The notes under the pieces: model-generated
What the model was told of the DNA's origin: nothing
Seen by the model: only the letters and a program-made list of their open reading frames with translations
The model's database searches: none
Position numbers and translations under genes: made by a program
In this document: positions 51,267 through 60,272 of the stretch, one piece after another
Layout: each line of letters starts with the position of its first letter
Position numbering within the stretch: position 1 is the first letter of the stretch
NCBI GenBank assembly: GCA_040217175.1
Contig: JAVJNT010000001.1
Span: 930,001-994,000 of the forward strand
Origin: Phycisphaerales bacterium
GTDB taxonomy: Bacteria > Planctomycetota > Phycisphaerae > Phycisphaerales > UBA1924
Length of the DNA: 64,000 bases
Direction of reading: 5' to 3'

Positions 51267-51869
51267 ATGCGCATGCTTCGAACCGTGGCCGTGGTGTTGG
51301 CTACGGCGGCCGCTTCGGCCCAGGCCGCACTCGAGCCAAGCGGGCTCCGTATTCTCGTGGACGACGAGACCCTCCTGCCCGGCGAGTCGACCACGATCCG
51401 CCTGGAGGCCTTCTTCGACTCGGCCCAAGACTACTGCATCGGTGGAATCGGAACATGGCTCGATTCATCAACCGGTGCCGCGGGCCTGTCCGATCTGCGG
51501 CTCATTGGCCCGTTGCTGGGACCTGGTGCCACTGCGGGCAGCCCGGGCGAACATGGAGTCCGGGGCATTCAAGCCGGCCAGATCAACGCCCTGGGCGACA
51601 TTTACGGCGACCCGAGCAACCCGATCGCGTTCTGGGAAGCCACGTACACCGCGCCAGTGGACGTGGCCGCGCCGTTCGACGTCATGCTCGAGACTCGCAC
51701 GTCGCTCTTCTACGTGTATCCGTATAGGTACTCGGCCGGCACCGAGAGCCGCCTGGATGGCTTCGTGGACGGCACCGCAACCATCCGCGTGATCCCGGCG
51801 CCCGCTGGGGCAACGCTGCTGGTTGGCGTCGTCTTCGCTAGCCGACGCAGGAGGATCGAACATGCCTAG
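51267..51869 (+). CDS. Exported protein with PEP-CTERM-like sorting tail
   Basis: A 200-residue protein with a signal peptide (MRMLRTVAVVLATAAASAQA), a beta-rich body (LEPSGLRILVDDETLLPGESTTIRLEAF and further strands), and a C-terminal tail VIPAPAGATLLVGVVFASRRRR. That tail has the three parts of a PEP-CTERM/exosortase signal in planctomycetes: a Pro motif (IPAPA), a hydrophobic helix and a basic cluster. AGGGAGG precedes the ATG at 51267. The next gene starts eight bases before its stop, so the two are coupled. Function of the body is unknown. Confidence 0.8.
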   Translation: MRMLRTVAVVLATAAASAQAALEPSGLRILVDDETLLPGESTTIRLEAFFDSAQDYCIGGIGTWLDSSTGAAGLSDLRLIGPLLGPGATAGSPGEHGVRGIQAGQINALGDIYGDPSNPIAFWEATYTAPVDVAAPFDVMLETRTSLFYVYPYRYSAGTESRLDGFVDGTATIRVIPAPAGATLLVGVVFASRRRRIEHA

Positions 51870-53658
51870 GCCGGTCCTCTGCTTCTCGGCGCTGCTCGTG
51901 TTGTTTGCCACGCACGCCCATGCGCAGACTCCCGTGGGCGGTACCATCGACGTCGACACCACCTGGGCGCTGGCTGACAGTCCCTTCAGCGTGACCGAGA
52001 CGGTGCGCGTCACCGGCGACGCGACGCTGACCATCCAGGCGGGCGTCGAGGTCGCGTTCGAACCGGGCACGTTCCTTTCGATCGACAGCGGCGTGCTGGT
52101 CGCGCGGGGGACGGCGTCCAGCCGGATCGAATTCCTGCGCGGCCGGGGCGTCATGCTGATGCCCGGCGCTGACTCGGCCGTACTCGACCCAGACACGGGC
52201 GCCTACGTCTCGGGGACGGTGCTTGAGCACGTCGTTTTGCAGTACATCGACGCGGAATTCGGGGCGGCCCTAGAGATTAGCTTCACCGAACCGCTGCTCC
52301 GCCACGTCTGGATCCGGGAGGTGACCGGCATGGGCGTGGAGATCGTCGCGAGCGAGGACGTCGACGTCCGGCTCGAAGACCTGAGCATCTCGACCACGAG
52401 CGAGTCCGGTTTGACCATCAACGGCGGACGCTCGGCCACGCTCGAGCGCGTCCGCGTGGGCAACGTCGCCATCGCCGATCGCCAAGGCGCCGGCATGCAC
52501 CTCGCGATCAACGATCGCCGCGACCCCACGCCGGCCGAGCCAGACATCGTGCTCATCGATTGCGAGGTCACCGACGTATCGGCCCGCTGGGGCCTGGTCA
52601 CCGGGGGCGGCTGGCTCGAGACGCGCAACCTCGTCATCGAGGACTGCGATGGCGATGGGCTGGCCGCCAGCACGCGCCGGTTCGACTTGTCCGGCTGCCG
52701 CTACGAAGCCAACACGCGGCACATCTCCATCCGATCCGGCGCGGGAACCATCAACTCGGGCGTGTTCCGCCGCGGGGGCGGCGTCGGCGTGGCCGGGGCC
52801 GAGGTCACCGGATGCCGCTTCGAGGACAACAACGGCACCGCCCTCTCGGGCGCCACGGTCGTGCGCGACAATCTGTTCCTCAACAACCGCTCCACCGGCG
52901 ATGGCGGCGCGCTCGCGCTCTTCGGCTTCGTCGACATCGACGACAACCGCTTCGAGGGCAATAGCGCCGTGCGGGGCGGGGCCATCTTCGCCAACGGCAG
53001 CATCGTCTCGGGGGGCAACACCTTCGTGCGCAACAGCGCCAGCTTCGGCGGCGCGGCGTGGCTCGACCAGGGCGTGCGCCGGTCCATCCTGGGCGAGCCG
53101 GGCAGGCCCGACGTGTACCTGGACAACACCGCGTCCGAAGCCGGCGGGGCGCTCTACGTCGTCGCCGACGAGGTGGACTTTGCCGCCAACGAGTTCGAGG
53201 GCAACCAGGCCGTCTTCGGCGGGGCCATCGCGGTCGATCCCTTGGGTTCGGCCCTCTACCTCAACCGGCCCGAGGGCGGCGTTGGCAACCGATTGGTGGC
53301 CAACCACGCCCTCTTCGGCAGCGACATCTACCTGTTCCGGCCCGACCCGGCCTTCCCCACCGCCGATACCGACGCCCGGTGCGTCGACTGGGGCACCAGC
53401 GACCCTGCCGCCGTCGCCGAGCGCATCTACGACGCCGCAGATGCGCCGGGGCTGCCCGAGGTGCTGTACCTGCCGCTCGGCCCGTTCGTCGATTGCGTGC
53501 CCGACTTCGACGGCAACGGCGCCCTGACCATCTTCGACTTCCTGCTGTTCGCCAATCTCTTCGAGGACGGCGACCCGCGCGCCGACCTGGACGGCGACGG
53601 CGAGCTGACGCTGTTTGATTTCCTGTCGTTTCAAACGGCCTTTGACGCTGGATGCTAG
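51862..53658 (+). CDS. Exported beta-helix protein with GC-type dockerin
   Basis: A 598-residue secreted protein. A signal peptide (MPRPVLCFSALLVLFATHAHAQ) leads into a long right-handed parallel beta helix (about 90-480) with many N-x-F / G-N-x-F turns (NNGTALSGATVVRDNLFLNN, NSAVRGGAIFANG, NEFEGNQAVFGGAI), the polymorphic-outer-membrane/right-handed-helix repeat style. The dockerin begins after a Cys (VDCVPDFDGNG...) with repeats PDFDGNGALTIFDFLLF and ADLDGDGELTLFDFLSFQ, ending Gly-Cys. Repeat 1 is the more diverged one (N in the Ca loop). AGGAGG lies before the ATG. Confidence 0.88.
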   Translation: MPRPVLCFSALLVLFATHAHAQTPVGGTIDVDTTWALADSPFSVTETVRVTGDATLTIQAGVEVAFEPGTFLSIDSGVLVARGTASSRIEFLRGRGVMLMPGADSAVLDPDTGAYVSGTVLEHVVLQYIDAEFGAALEISFTEPLLRHVWIREVTGMGVEIVASEDVDVRLEDLSISTTSESGLTINGGRSATLERVRVGNVAIADRQGAGMHLAINDRRDPTPAEPDIVLIDCEVTDVSARWGLVTGGGWLETRNLVIEDCDGDGLAASTRRFDLSGCRYEANTRHISIRSGAGTINSGVFRRGGGVGVAGAEVTGCRFEDNNGTALSGATVVRDNLFLNNRSTGDGGALALFGFVDIDDNRFEGNSAVRGGAIFANGSIVSGGNTFVRNSASFGGAAWLDQGVRRSILGEPGRPDVYLDNTASEAGGALYVVADEVDFAANEFEGNQAVFGGAIAVDPLGSALYLNRPEGGVGNRLVANHALFGSDIYLFRPDPAFPTADTDARCVDWGTSDPAAVAERIYDAADAPGLPEVLYLPLGPFVDCVPDFDGNGALTIFDFLLFANLFEDGDPRADLDGDGELTLFDFLSFQTAFDAGC

Positions 53659-53788
53659 CTCGATCTGTCGCCTCGCCGGCGGGGCCATGTGCGCGCCTCT
53701 CCCGTCGCGGGCCTGAGTTTCGATTCCTGGACTCTGCCGGCGACAACGTTCCGAGCTCAATGAGGAACGCAGTCATGAAAAACTCATC

Positions 53789-53817
53789 GATGAGGACCCC
53801 ACTGATGAGGACCCCAC
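53789..53817 (+). repeat. Tandem repeat of the leader GATGAGGACCCCAC
   Basis: Two identical 14-base units, 53789-53802 and 53804-53817, separated by one T. The second unit supplies the GAGGA Shine-Dalgarno of the FG-GAP gene at 53819 and the first is an extra copy. Each contains an ATG followed by a short frame, so a small upstream open frame or a duplicated ribosome-binding site results. Probably a recent slippage event. Confidence 0.75.
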
Positions 53818-53818
53818 C

Positions 53819-55585
53819 ATGCCACTCCTGAGCCGTCTCATCTTCTCCGTCCTGGCCTCCCTGGCCGCCCCCGCCCTCGCGCTGGCCCAGGCACCGTGCG
53901 CCGATCCCATGGCCATTTGCCTGCCCGATCTCGACGGGACCACCGGCGTCCGCTTCGACGGGACCGATACGCTGGGCCAGACCGGTGCGTCCGTGGCGTT
54001 CGCCGGCGACCTGAACGGCGACGGCATCGATGATCTGGCCATTGGCGAGCCCGACGCCGGTGGTGGCGACGGCGGACCAGGCGCGATCTACCTCGTATAT
54101 GGGCGCGCGATGCCGTTTGCCCCGAGGGCGTCGCTCGAGTCGCTGCCCCCGGGCGTCGCCACACGCGTGACCCCGCCCGATGGCGTCGTCGGCCTCGGCT
54201 TCTACCTCGCCGCCATCGGCGATCTCGACGGCGACGGCTACGACGACCTTGCCATCGGCTGCTACGACCGAACCGAGGCCATCGGCCGGGCCTACGTGCT
54301 CTTCGGCCGCCAGGGCGGCTTCCCCGCCAACGTACGTCTGGACGATCCGGGCGTGCGGACGCTGGCGCTCGCCTCGGGCAGCCCGCTCGCGGTTGCGGCC
54401 GTCGCCGTCGCGCCGGCGGGCGACTTCAACCACGACGGCTCGCCCGACCTGGCGCTGGGCGCGCCCAACGCGGGCGTGGGCGGGGAGGCCTACGTGCTCT
54501 GGGGCCGCGAGGTGCCGGGCGGAAGCGAGCCCTTCCCTCCCTCGCTCACTCTGGGCTCCTGGCCGGCCTCGGTGGGCCTGACGCTGCGCGGCGGCGCCGG
54601 GCAATACGCCGGCTCGTCGCTGGCGGGCGCACCCGTTGGCATGACCGCCGACGCTAACGGGGACGGCGTGGACGACCTCCTCGTCGCCGCGCCGCGCACG
54701 GAGCCGGCCGGCCGGGACGGGGCGGGCCGGGTGTACCTTGTGTTTGGCTCGCCTTCCCACGGGCTGGGCTCCCCCTCGATCGATCTGCCCGCGCTTCCCC
54801 TGGACGCCGGCGCGCGCTTCGACGCCCTCGAGGAACGGACGGGCATGTTCCCGAGGTTCCTTGGCGACCTCAACGGCGACGGCCGCGATGATTTCGGGCT
54901 CTTTTCGCCCGCGTACGGCCCCAGCGGCTCGGTCGATGGCAGGGCCTGGATCCGGTTCGGCCGACCGCCGCATGATGGCTTCTGGCCGATCGAACCACTG
55001 TGGATCCCCGATGCCTCGAGAGGGACGGAGATCAGCGCGAACTTCGCTGGTACCAGATACTTCGGCACCAGCGCGGCGGCCATCGGCGACTTCGACGGCG
55101 ACGGCCTTGACGATGCGATCGTCGGCGCCGCCCTCACCTCCTACTCCGATCCATGGCTCGTCGAGCCCGGCCGCGCCTTCATCCTGCGCGGTGCCCGCTC
55201 GTGGCCGGCCTTGTTCGATCTAGGCTCACGCCGCGACCTGTACATCCCCATCGACTACGACGTGTGGGGCCAGAACGTTGGCTGGTCCGTCGACGGCCTG
55301 GGGGACTTCAACGGCGACGGCCTGAACGATCTGACGCTGGGCGGCCCGGGGCGGCGGGGCAGCGGTGGTGAGCCCGGCTCGGCCTTCGTCGTCTTCGGCG
55401 GAGACGCGGGTGGACCGGGGTGCCCGGCCGACGTCGACCGCGACGGCGTGCTGACCGTCTTCGACTTCCTGGCGTTCCAGAACCTCTTCGACGACGGCGA
55501 TCTGCGCGCCGACCTCGACGGCGATGGCGAACTCACGCTCTTTGACTTCCTGGCGTTCCAGACGGCGTTCGACGCGGGGTGCTGA
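53819..55585 (+). CDS. Exported FG-GAP (integrin-like) protein with GC-type dockerin
   Basis: A 588-residue secreted protein. After a signal peptide (MPLLSRLIFSVLASLAAPALALAQ) come at least six FG-GAP/integrin-type beta-propeller blades, each with a Ca-binding DLNGDGIDDLAIG-type loop (residues about 63, 138, 202, 285, 350, 425, 495), spaced at 60-75 residues as expected for a propeller. The C-terminus has the dockerin: Cys, ADVDRDGVLTVFDFLAFQ, ADLDGDGELTLFDFLAFQ, and terminal Gly-Cys. Such propellers bind partners or matrix. It follows the beta-helix gene by 160 bases, whose end holds the tandem leader repeat. Confidence 0.9.
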   Translation: MPLLSRLIFSVLASLAAPALALAQAPCADPMAICLPDLDGTTGVRFDGTDTLGQTGASVAFAGDLNGDGIDDLAIGEPDAGGGDGGPGAIYLVYGRAMPFAPRASLESLPPGVATRVTPPDGVVGLGFYLAAIGDLDGDGYDDLAIGCYDRTEAIGRAYVLFGRQGGFPANVRLDDPGVRTLALASGSPLAVAAVAVAPAGDFNHDGSPDLALGAPNAGVGGEAYVLWGREVPGGSEPFPPSLTLGSWPASVGLTLRGGAGQYAGSSLAGAPVGMTADANGDGVDDLLVAAPRTEPAGRDGAGRVYLVFGSPSHGLGSPSIDLPALPLDAGARFDALEERTGMFPRFLGDLNGDGRDDFGLFSPAYGPSGSVDGRAWIRFGRPPHDGFWPIEPLWIPDASRGTEISANFAGTRYFGTSAAAIGDFDGDGLDDAIVGAALTSYSDPWLVEPGRAFILRGARSWPALFDLGSRRDLYIPIDYDVWGQNVGWSVDGLGDFNGDGLNDLTLGGPGRRGSGGEPGSAFVVFGGDAGGPGCPADVDRDGVLTVFDFLAFQNLFDDGDLRADLDGDGELTLFDFLAFQTAFDAGC

Positions 55586-55972
55586 GGATTTTCTCGTCGC
55601 TGCGCCGGCGGGGCCGGACCGCCCGCCGACTCGCCCACCCGCCGCCCAAGCCCCGGCCGCCGTCCGTTCTTGCCCGGCGGCCGCCCTCGCCGTGACGGAC
55701 CGTGCCTTCGTAGCGAAGGCACGCGGAGCGGCACGGAAGGCGTCCGTCGGCGGGCCCGGGGGTGCCGCCTGGGGTCCAGACCCGGCCGCCGCGGGCGGAG
55801 TGGGCCCTGCGCTTGCACCCGCGGCGGCGTTCTTCGCCGTGTTTCCGGCTCGGGCTCAAGCGTCGCATCCTTCATGCCGATGCCAGGACGGCACGAACGC
55901 GTCGGGATCGCGGCGCGGCGGCGGTCCGCCGCAACGCGAGGACGACCAGCAGCAAGACGGGGAGCGACCGCG
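55586..55972. other. Intergenic region with hairpins
   Basis: 387 bases with no credible gene. It contains the inverted repeat CGGCCGCCG / CGGCGGCCG (55654-55662 and 55675-55683) and a very stable hairpin GTGCCTTCG-TAG-CGAAGGCAC (55702-55722), which is enclosed by the outer pair GACGGAC / GTCCGTC. No T-tract follows, so they are not classical terminators. They may end transcription of the FG-GAP gene by another route or be part of a leader for the next gene. Open frames here are low-complexity. Confidence 0.45.
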
Positions 55973-56680
55973 ATGGCACGCCGAGCACCGAAGGACGACG
56001 CCATGTTCCTGGACACCTGCCGCGCCCTGGCGACGCGCTGGGACGCGGGCACGCCCGGCGACATCGGCCTGTCGTCCCAGCAGGTGGACGCGCTGGTCGA
56101 GCTGCTCGAGGAAACCACCGAGTGCACCCGCGAGTACGCGGCGTATCGGAGCAAGGCCAGGGCCTCGAACGACGCCCGACGCGAGGCGATGGCGCGGCTG
56201 CGGCGCGCGTTCGGCGCACTCGTGCAGACCATCGACGGGTACGCCCGGTACACGGGCAACGCCGAGGTGTACACGCTGGCGGCCATCGCGCCGCCCGCCA
56301 AGGGCGCCCCCCGCGGCACGCCGCCCCGTCCAGTCCCCATCGACGCGAGGGTGCTCAACGGCGGGGCCATCGAGGTCAGCTTCAAGGCCAGCGGCGACGG
56401 CGCGGTGTACGAGCTCCAGCGACAGGCCGTGCCCATCGAGGGGCCCGCCGGACCGTGGGCCACGATCGCCAGCGGCGCCAGCAAGCGGTGGATCGATGAT
56501 TGCCCGCCACGGGGCGTCGCGGCCGTCTACTACCGCGCCCGCGGCGTGCGCCCGTCGCGCCGCGGCACCACCGCCAGCGAATGGAGCGAGCCGGCCACGG
56601 CGACCTTCGGCCGCGAGAAGGTAGCGGCCGAGACGAGTCCAACCGAGGCGCCCGAGCCAGCGGGCGATCGCGCGGCCTGA
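55973..56680 (+). CDS. Hypothetical protein with C-terminal fibronectin-III-like domain
   Basis: A 235-residue protein. Residues 1-95 are mostly helical and look like a bundle (IGLSSQQVDALVELLEETTECTREYAAYRSKARASND). The second half (about 120-215) has a beta-sandwich sequence pattern like a fibronectin type III domain: IDARVLNGGAIEVSFKASGDG, YELQRQAVPIEG, VYYRARGVRP and SEWSEPATATFG. The ATG at 55973 has GGGAG seven bases before. There is no signal peptide. The family appears specific to these bacteria and no function can be given. Confidence 0.7.
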   Translation: MARRAPKDDAMFLDTCRALATRWDAGTPGDIGLSSQQVDALVELLEETTECTREYAAYRSKARASNDARREAMARLRRAFGALVQTIDGYARYTGNAEVYTLAAIAPPAKGAPRGTPPRPVPIDARVLNGGAIEVSFKASGDGAVYELQRQAVPIEGPAGPWATIASGASKRWIDDCPPRGVAAVYYRARGVRPSRRGTTASEWSEPATATFGREKVAAETSPTEAPEPAGDRAA

Positions 56681-56688
56681 GGATCGGC

Positions 56689-57285
56689 TCAGCCGCCCGG
56701 CTGGCGCAACACCGCAATATTCGGCAGATTCCGATACCACCCGTCGTAATCGAGCCCGTACCCGACCACGAACGCATCGGGCACGTCGAAGCCGACGTAA
56801 TCGGGCGTCATGTCGACGGCGCGCTCGACCTCCTTGCGCAGCAGCACGGCGGTGCGCACGCTCGCGGGGTTGGTCGCCGCGACGAGGTCGCGGACGGCGG
56901 CGAGGGTGCGGCCGCTGTCGAAGATGTCGTCGACGATGAGGACGTGCGCGCCCGTCAAGGATTCGGTCGGGCCCGAGCCCCCCATGTCACTCAGCCTCAC
57001 GCCCTGGCTCGTCGTCGCCCTGCCGGGGTAGCTGGAAGCCTCGATCAGTTCGAGCCGCAGCCGCATGGGCATGGTGCGGACGAGGTCGGCGGTGAAGACC
57101 AGGGCCCCGGTGAGCACCGGCACGACGACGAGGCGGTCGGCCCCGGTGGTGAGCTCGAGGTCGCTGGCGATCTGGGTGCCCATCTCGGCGACGCGCATGG
57201 CGATCCGCGTGCGGTCGATCAGGATGCGCTCGATGTCGCCCTGGAAGTCCGGGTGGGCGTCGGGATGGGGGTCATGCGGGACCAT
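56689..57285 (-). CDS. hpt: Hypoxanthine (purine) phosphoribosyltransferase
   Basis: A 198-residue purine-salvage enzyme that makes IMP or GMP from hypoxanthine/guanine and PRPP. The PRPP-binding motif is VLIVDDIFDSGRTLAAV, VVPVLTGALVFTADLVR has the N-terminal loop, and the K-x-x-x-x-P-D-Y-V-G-F-D end (LLRKEVERAVDMTPDYVGFDVP) is typical of the HPRT family. The ATG at 57285 gives a 20-residue polar extension. It converges with the FnIII-like gene with eight bases between. Confidence 0.93.
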   Translation of the reverse strand: MVPHDPHPDAHPDFQGDIERILIDRTRIAMRVAEMGTQIASDLELTTGADRLVVVPVLTGALVFTADLVRTMPMRLRLELIEASSYPGRATTSQGVRLSDMGGSGPTESLTGAHVLIVDDIFDSGRTLAAVRDLVAATNPASVRTAVLLRKEVERAVDMTPDYVGFDVPDAFVVGYGLDYDGWYRNLPNIAVLRQPGG

Positions 57286-57423
57286 GGCGGCCACTGTAGG
57301 GAAACCGGAGGCTTCCGGCGGCGCATGGGCCGGCAGGGGCCGCGTCCCTATCATTCCCATTCGCCCAAACGACGGGCCCGCGCCCCCGCGTTCGCGGGAT
57401 CCGCAGGGCCCATGGAGAGACTG

Positions 57424-58587
57424 ATGACCCAGGCCACGGCCTCAACGCTCGCGCTCGATGGCGGCGCTGCCACCTTCGATTCCCCGGTCGCCTTCATGCG
57501 GCCCCAGCTCCAGCCCCAGGACGTCGAGGCCGCCCACGAGGTCCTCAAGAGCGGCATGCTGCGGGCGGCGGGCAAGTGCGGCGAGCTCGAGACGCGGTTC
57601 GCCGAGGCCAGCCAGGCGAAGCACGCCCTGGCCTGCGCCAACGGCACGTGCGCCCTGCAACTCGCCTATCGCAGCCTGTTCCAGCGCGGCGACGAGGTGC
57701 TCGTGCCCGCGTGGACGTACATCGCCACCGCCAGCATGCTGGTGGCCGAGGGGATGACGCCCGTGTGGGTCGACAGCCTCGAGGACACGATGCAGATCGA
57801 CGTGGCCGACGCGGCCAAGAAGGTCACCAGCAAGACCAGGGGCATCGCCGCGACGCACCTGTACGGCATGCCCGTCGACGTGCACGCGATCGCCGAGCTC
57901 GCCAAGGCCAACGACCTCAAGGTCGTCTACGACTGTGCGCAGAGCCACCTCGCGACCGTCGACGGCGAGGGCATCGGCACCTTCGGCGACGCCTGCACCT
58001 ACTCGTTCTACGCCACCAAGAACCTGGGCACGGGCGAGGGCGGCATGATCACCGTCAACGACGACACGCTCGGCCACGACGTCGCGCTCCTTCGCAGCCA
58101 CGGCGAGACCGACAAGTACCTGCACGAGCGCATCGGCTTCAACTATCGCATGAACGACATCACCGGCGCCATCGGCTGCTCGCGCCTCGACCGTTTGCTC
58201 GACGAGACCAACGCCCGCCGCGCCGCCGCCGACCACTACGACACCGTGCTCGGTGCCATCGACGGCGTCCTGCCCCCCGGCCGCACGAAGGGCGCCGACT
58301 CGGCGTGGCACCTATACACCGTGAAGCTCGACCTAGACCAGTTCACCTGCGACCGCGACGCGTTCACCAAGGCGCTCAGCGCCGAGGGCGTGCCGACGGC
58401 CGTGCACTACCCGCGCTCCCTGACGCACCAGCCGGCGTTCAAGGACTACGTGAGCGATCATCCCCCGGTGGCCGAGGCGTTGGCCAGCAAGGTCTTCTGC
58501 CTGCCCATGCATCACGAGCTCCATCACGCGACCATCGACCGCATCGGCGAGGCGGTGGCGAAGGTGGCGGCCGCCTACCGCCGCTAG
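57424..58587 (+). CDS. DegT/DnrJ/EryC1/StrS-family aminotransferase
   Basis: A 387-residue PLP-dependent enzyme that puts an amino group on a keto-sugar nucleotide. The PLP-binding Lys199 is in YSFYATKNLGTGEGG. Upstream are FVDSLEDTMQIDV, ATHLYGMPVDVHAI and VVYDCAQSHLAT with the Asp, and LRSHGETDKYLHERIGFNYRMNDITGAIG follows. The C-terminus has PAFKDYVSDHPPVAEALASKVFCLPMH. GGAGAG lies six bases before the ATG at 57424; an in-frame ATG at 57412 is an alternative. It may supply an amino sugar for the polysaccharide locus 10 kb away, an inference. Confidence 0.92.
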   Translation: MTQATASTLALDGGAATFDSPVAFMRPQLQPQDVEAAHEVLKSGMLRAAGKCGELETRFAEASQAKHALACANGTCALQLAYRSLFQRGDEVLVPAWTYIATASMLVAEGMTPVWVDSLEDTMQIDVADAAKKVTSKTRGIAATHLYGMPVDVHAIAELAKANDLKVVYDCAQSHLATVDGEGIGTFGDACTYSFYATKNLGTGEGGMITVNDDTLGHDVALLRSHGETDKYLHERIGFNYRMNDITGAIGCSRLDRLLDETNARRAAADHYDTVLGAIDGVLPPGRTKGADSAWHLYTVKLDLDQFTCDRDAFTKALSAEGVPTAVHYPRSLTHQPAFKDYVSDHPPVAEALASKVFCLPMHHELHHATIDRIGEAVAKVAAAYRR

Positions 58588-59828
58588 GTCGCCGGCAGCA
58601 TCGACAGCCGCGACTGCACGAACATCCGCTGCGGCTTCGCGCACGGCAGCGTGAGCGCCCGCTCGAAGCACGCGCGGGCCTCTTTCGTGCGCCCCGCACG
58701 CCTCAGCAGCTCGCCGCGCACGACGTCCGCATGGGCGTAGCGCTCGAGCGGGCCGATGGCGTCGAGCTCGGCCAGGCCCGCGCCCATGCCCTTCGCCATC
58801 GCAATCGCGACCGCCCGGTTCAGCCCCACCACCGGTCCGGGCTTGATCTCGCGCAGCAAGTCGTAGAGCGAGACGATCTCGCGCCAGTTGGTCTCCTCGA
58901 AGCTCGCCGACCGCGCGTGCACGGCGGCGATGCCGGCCTCGAGGTGGTATGCCGTCAGCTCGTCGCCGCTGGCCGCCCGCTGCAGGTGGTGGAAGCCGCG
59001 GACGATCAGGCCGCGATCCCATCGAGATCGGTCCTGATCTTCGAGCAGCAGCAGGCCGCCCTCGGCGTCGCTGCGCGTCTCGAGCCGCGACGCGTGGAAG
59101 AGCATGAGCGCCAGCAACGCGTGCGCTGCTGGGCTGGCGGTACGCTCGTCGCGCACGAGCATCGCACCCAGGCGGCAGGCTTCTTCGAACCGGTCTCGCC
59201 GGATGACCTCGTCGCCCTCGCTCGCCGAGTATCCGTCGTTAAAAAGCAGGTACACCGTCTCCAGCACGCTCCGCATCCGCGGCTCGAGCTCGTCGGCTTC
59301 GGGCATGTCCATCGAAGCCCCGCTGTCGCGGATCGCCCGCTTGGCGCGCACGAGCCGCTGGGCGGCCGCCGACTCGGTGACGAGGAACGCCCGGGCGATC
59401 TCCCCCGTGCCCATGCCCGCGACCAGCTTCAGCGTGAGCGCGACGCGCTGCTCGGCCGGCAACGAAGGATGGCAGCACATGAGCATGAGTCGGACCTGCT
59501 CGTCCAGCTCGCCGTACGCCCGGGCGTATGCGTTGCGCTCGATCCAGTCGCGCAACGCGGGCTCGTGCCGACGCAGCGTGGCATCTCGTCGCAGGGCGTC
59601 GAGGGCCCGCCGCCGGGCGACCTGCGTCAGCCACGCGGTCGGGTTGTCGGGCACGCCCTTGAAGCGCCAGCGGCGCAATGCCTCCAACAGCGCCTCTTGG
59701 ACGACGTCCTCGATCAGGTCGAGCTTGCCGGGCCCGAAGATGGCCACGAGCGACGCCGACAGCCTGCCCGACTCGTGCCGGAACAGGTGGTCGACGAGCG
59801 CAAAGACAGCGCCTTCTTCAGACGGCAT
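58584..59828 (-). CDS. ECF-type sigma factor with C-terminal TPR region (ECF42-like)
   Basis: A 414-residue RNA polymerase sigma factor. The sigma-2 region (about 13-80: LIEDVVQEALLEALRRWRFKGVPDNPTAWLTQVARRRALDALRR) and sigma-4 region (MCCHPSLPAEQRVALTLKLVAGMGTGEIARAFLVTESAAAQRLVRAKR) are clear. The rest, over 200 residues, is the TPR-like extension of the ECF42/SigJ-type group (SRLETRSDAEGGLLLLEDQD, GLNRAVAIAMAKGMGAGL). Members lack an anti-sigma factor and are controlled through the extension. It overlaps the DGPF/YciI gene upstream by 11 bases, exactly the conserved neighbour of this group. Confidence 0.9.
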   Translation of the reverse strand: MPSEEGAVFALVDHLFRHESGRLSASLVAIFGPGKLDLIEDVVQEALLEALRRWRFKGVPDNPTAWLTQVARRRALDALRRDATLRRHEPALRDWIERNAYARAYGELDEQVRLMLMCCHPSLPAEQRVALTLKLVAGMGTGEIARAFLVTESAAAQRLVRAKRAIRDSGASMDMPEADELEPRMRSVLETVYLLFNDGYSASEGDEVIRRDRFEEACRLGAMLVRDERTASPAAHALLALMLFHASRLETRSDAEGGLLLLEDQDRSRWDRGLIVRGFHHLQRAASGDELTAYHLEAGIAAVHARSASFEETNWREIVSLYDLLREIKPGPVVGLNRAVAIAMAKGMGAGLAELDAIGPLERYAHADVVRGELLRRAGRTKEARACFERALTLPCAKPQRMFVQSRLSMLPAT

Positions 59829-60168
59829 CGATCTGGCGGACGTGGGTGGCGCAGCCATACTTCGCGTGCGGGCTGTGGCGGGCGATCTCGACGGCCTCGT
59901 CGTACGACTCGGCGTTGACGATGAAGAAACCGCCCAGCACCTCCTTGCTCTCGGCGAAGGGACCGTCGGTGACGGTGACGCCCGCGCCGTTGCGGGTGAG
60001 GACTTTGCCACCCTCATCGGCCAGCTTCTCGCCGGCGGCGAGCTTGCCGGCCTGGCCGAGTTGCTGCGCCCAGGCGCCGTACTCCTGCACGATCTGCTGC
60101 ATCTGCTCGGGCGACACGTCGGCGTAGTCGGCGGGGTTGTCGAACAGCATCAGCAAGAACTTCGGCAT
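59818..60168 (-). CDS. YciI-like DGPF-domain protein
   Basis: A 116-residue cytoplasmic protein with the DGPF motif (VTDGPFAESKEVLGGFFIV) of the YciI/DGPF family, a small ferredoxin-like fold that forms dimers. It begins KFLLMLFDNPADYADVSPEQMQQIVQEYGAWAQQL. AAGGAG seven bases upstream supports the ATG. It is the conserved partner gene of ECF42-type sigma factors and overlaps the sigma gene. It may be a target or a regulator of the sigma factor. Confidence 0.9.
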   Translation of the reverse strand: MPKFLLMLFDNPADYADVSPEQMQQIVQEYGAWAQQLGQAGKLAAGEKLADEGGKVLTRNGAGVTVTDGPFAESKEVLGGFFIVNAESYDEAVEIARHSPHAKYGCATHVRQIDAV

Positions 60169-60272
60169 GGTGGACTCCTTGCGGTTTGCGCAGCCGCAGG
60201 GGAGGTGCGGCCGCTGGGTTCATCTCGTAGACGAACAGGCCCTCCCGGATTCGACAGACAATCGCTGAAAAT

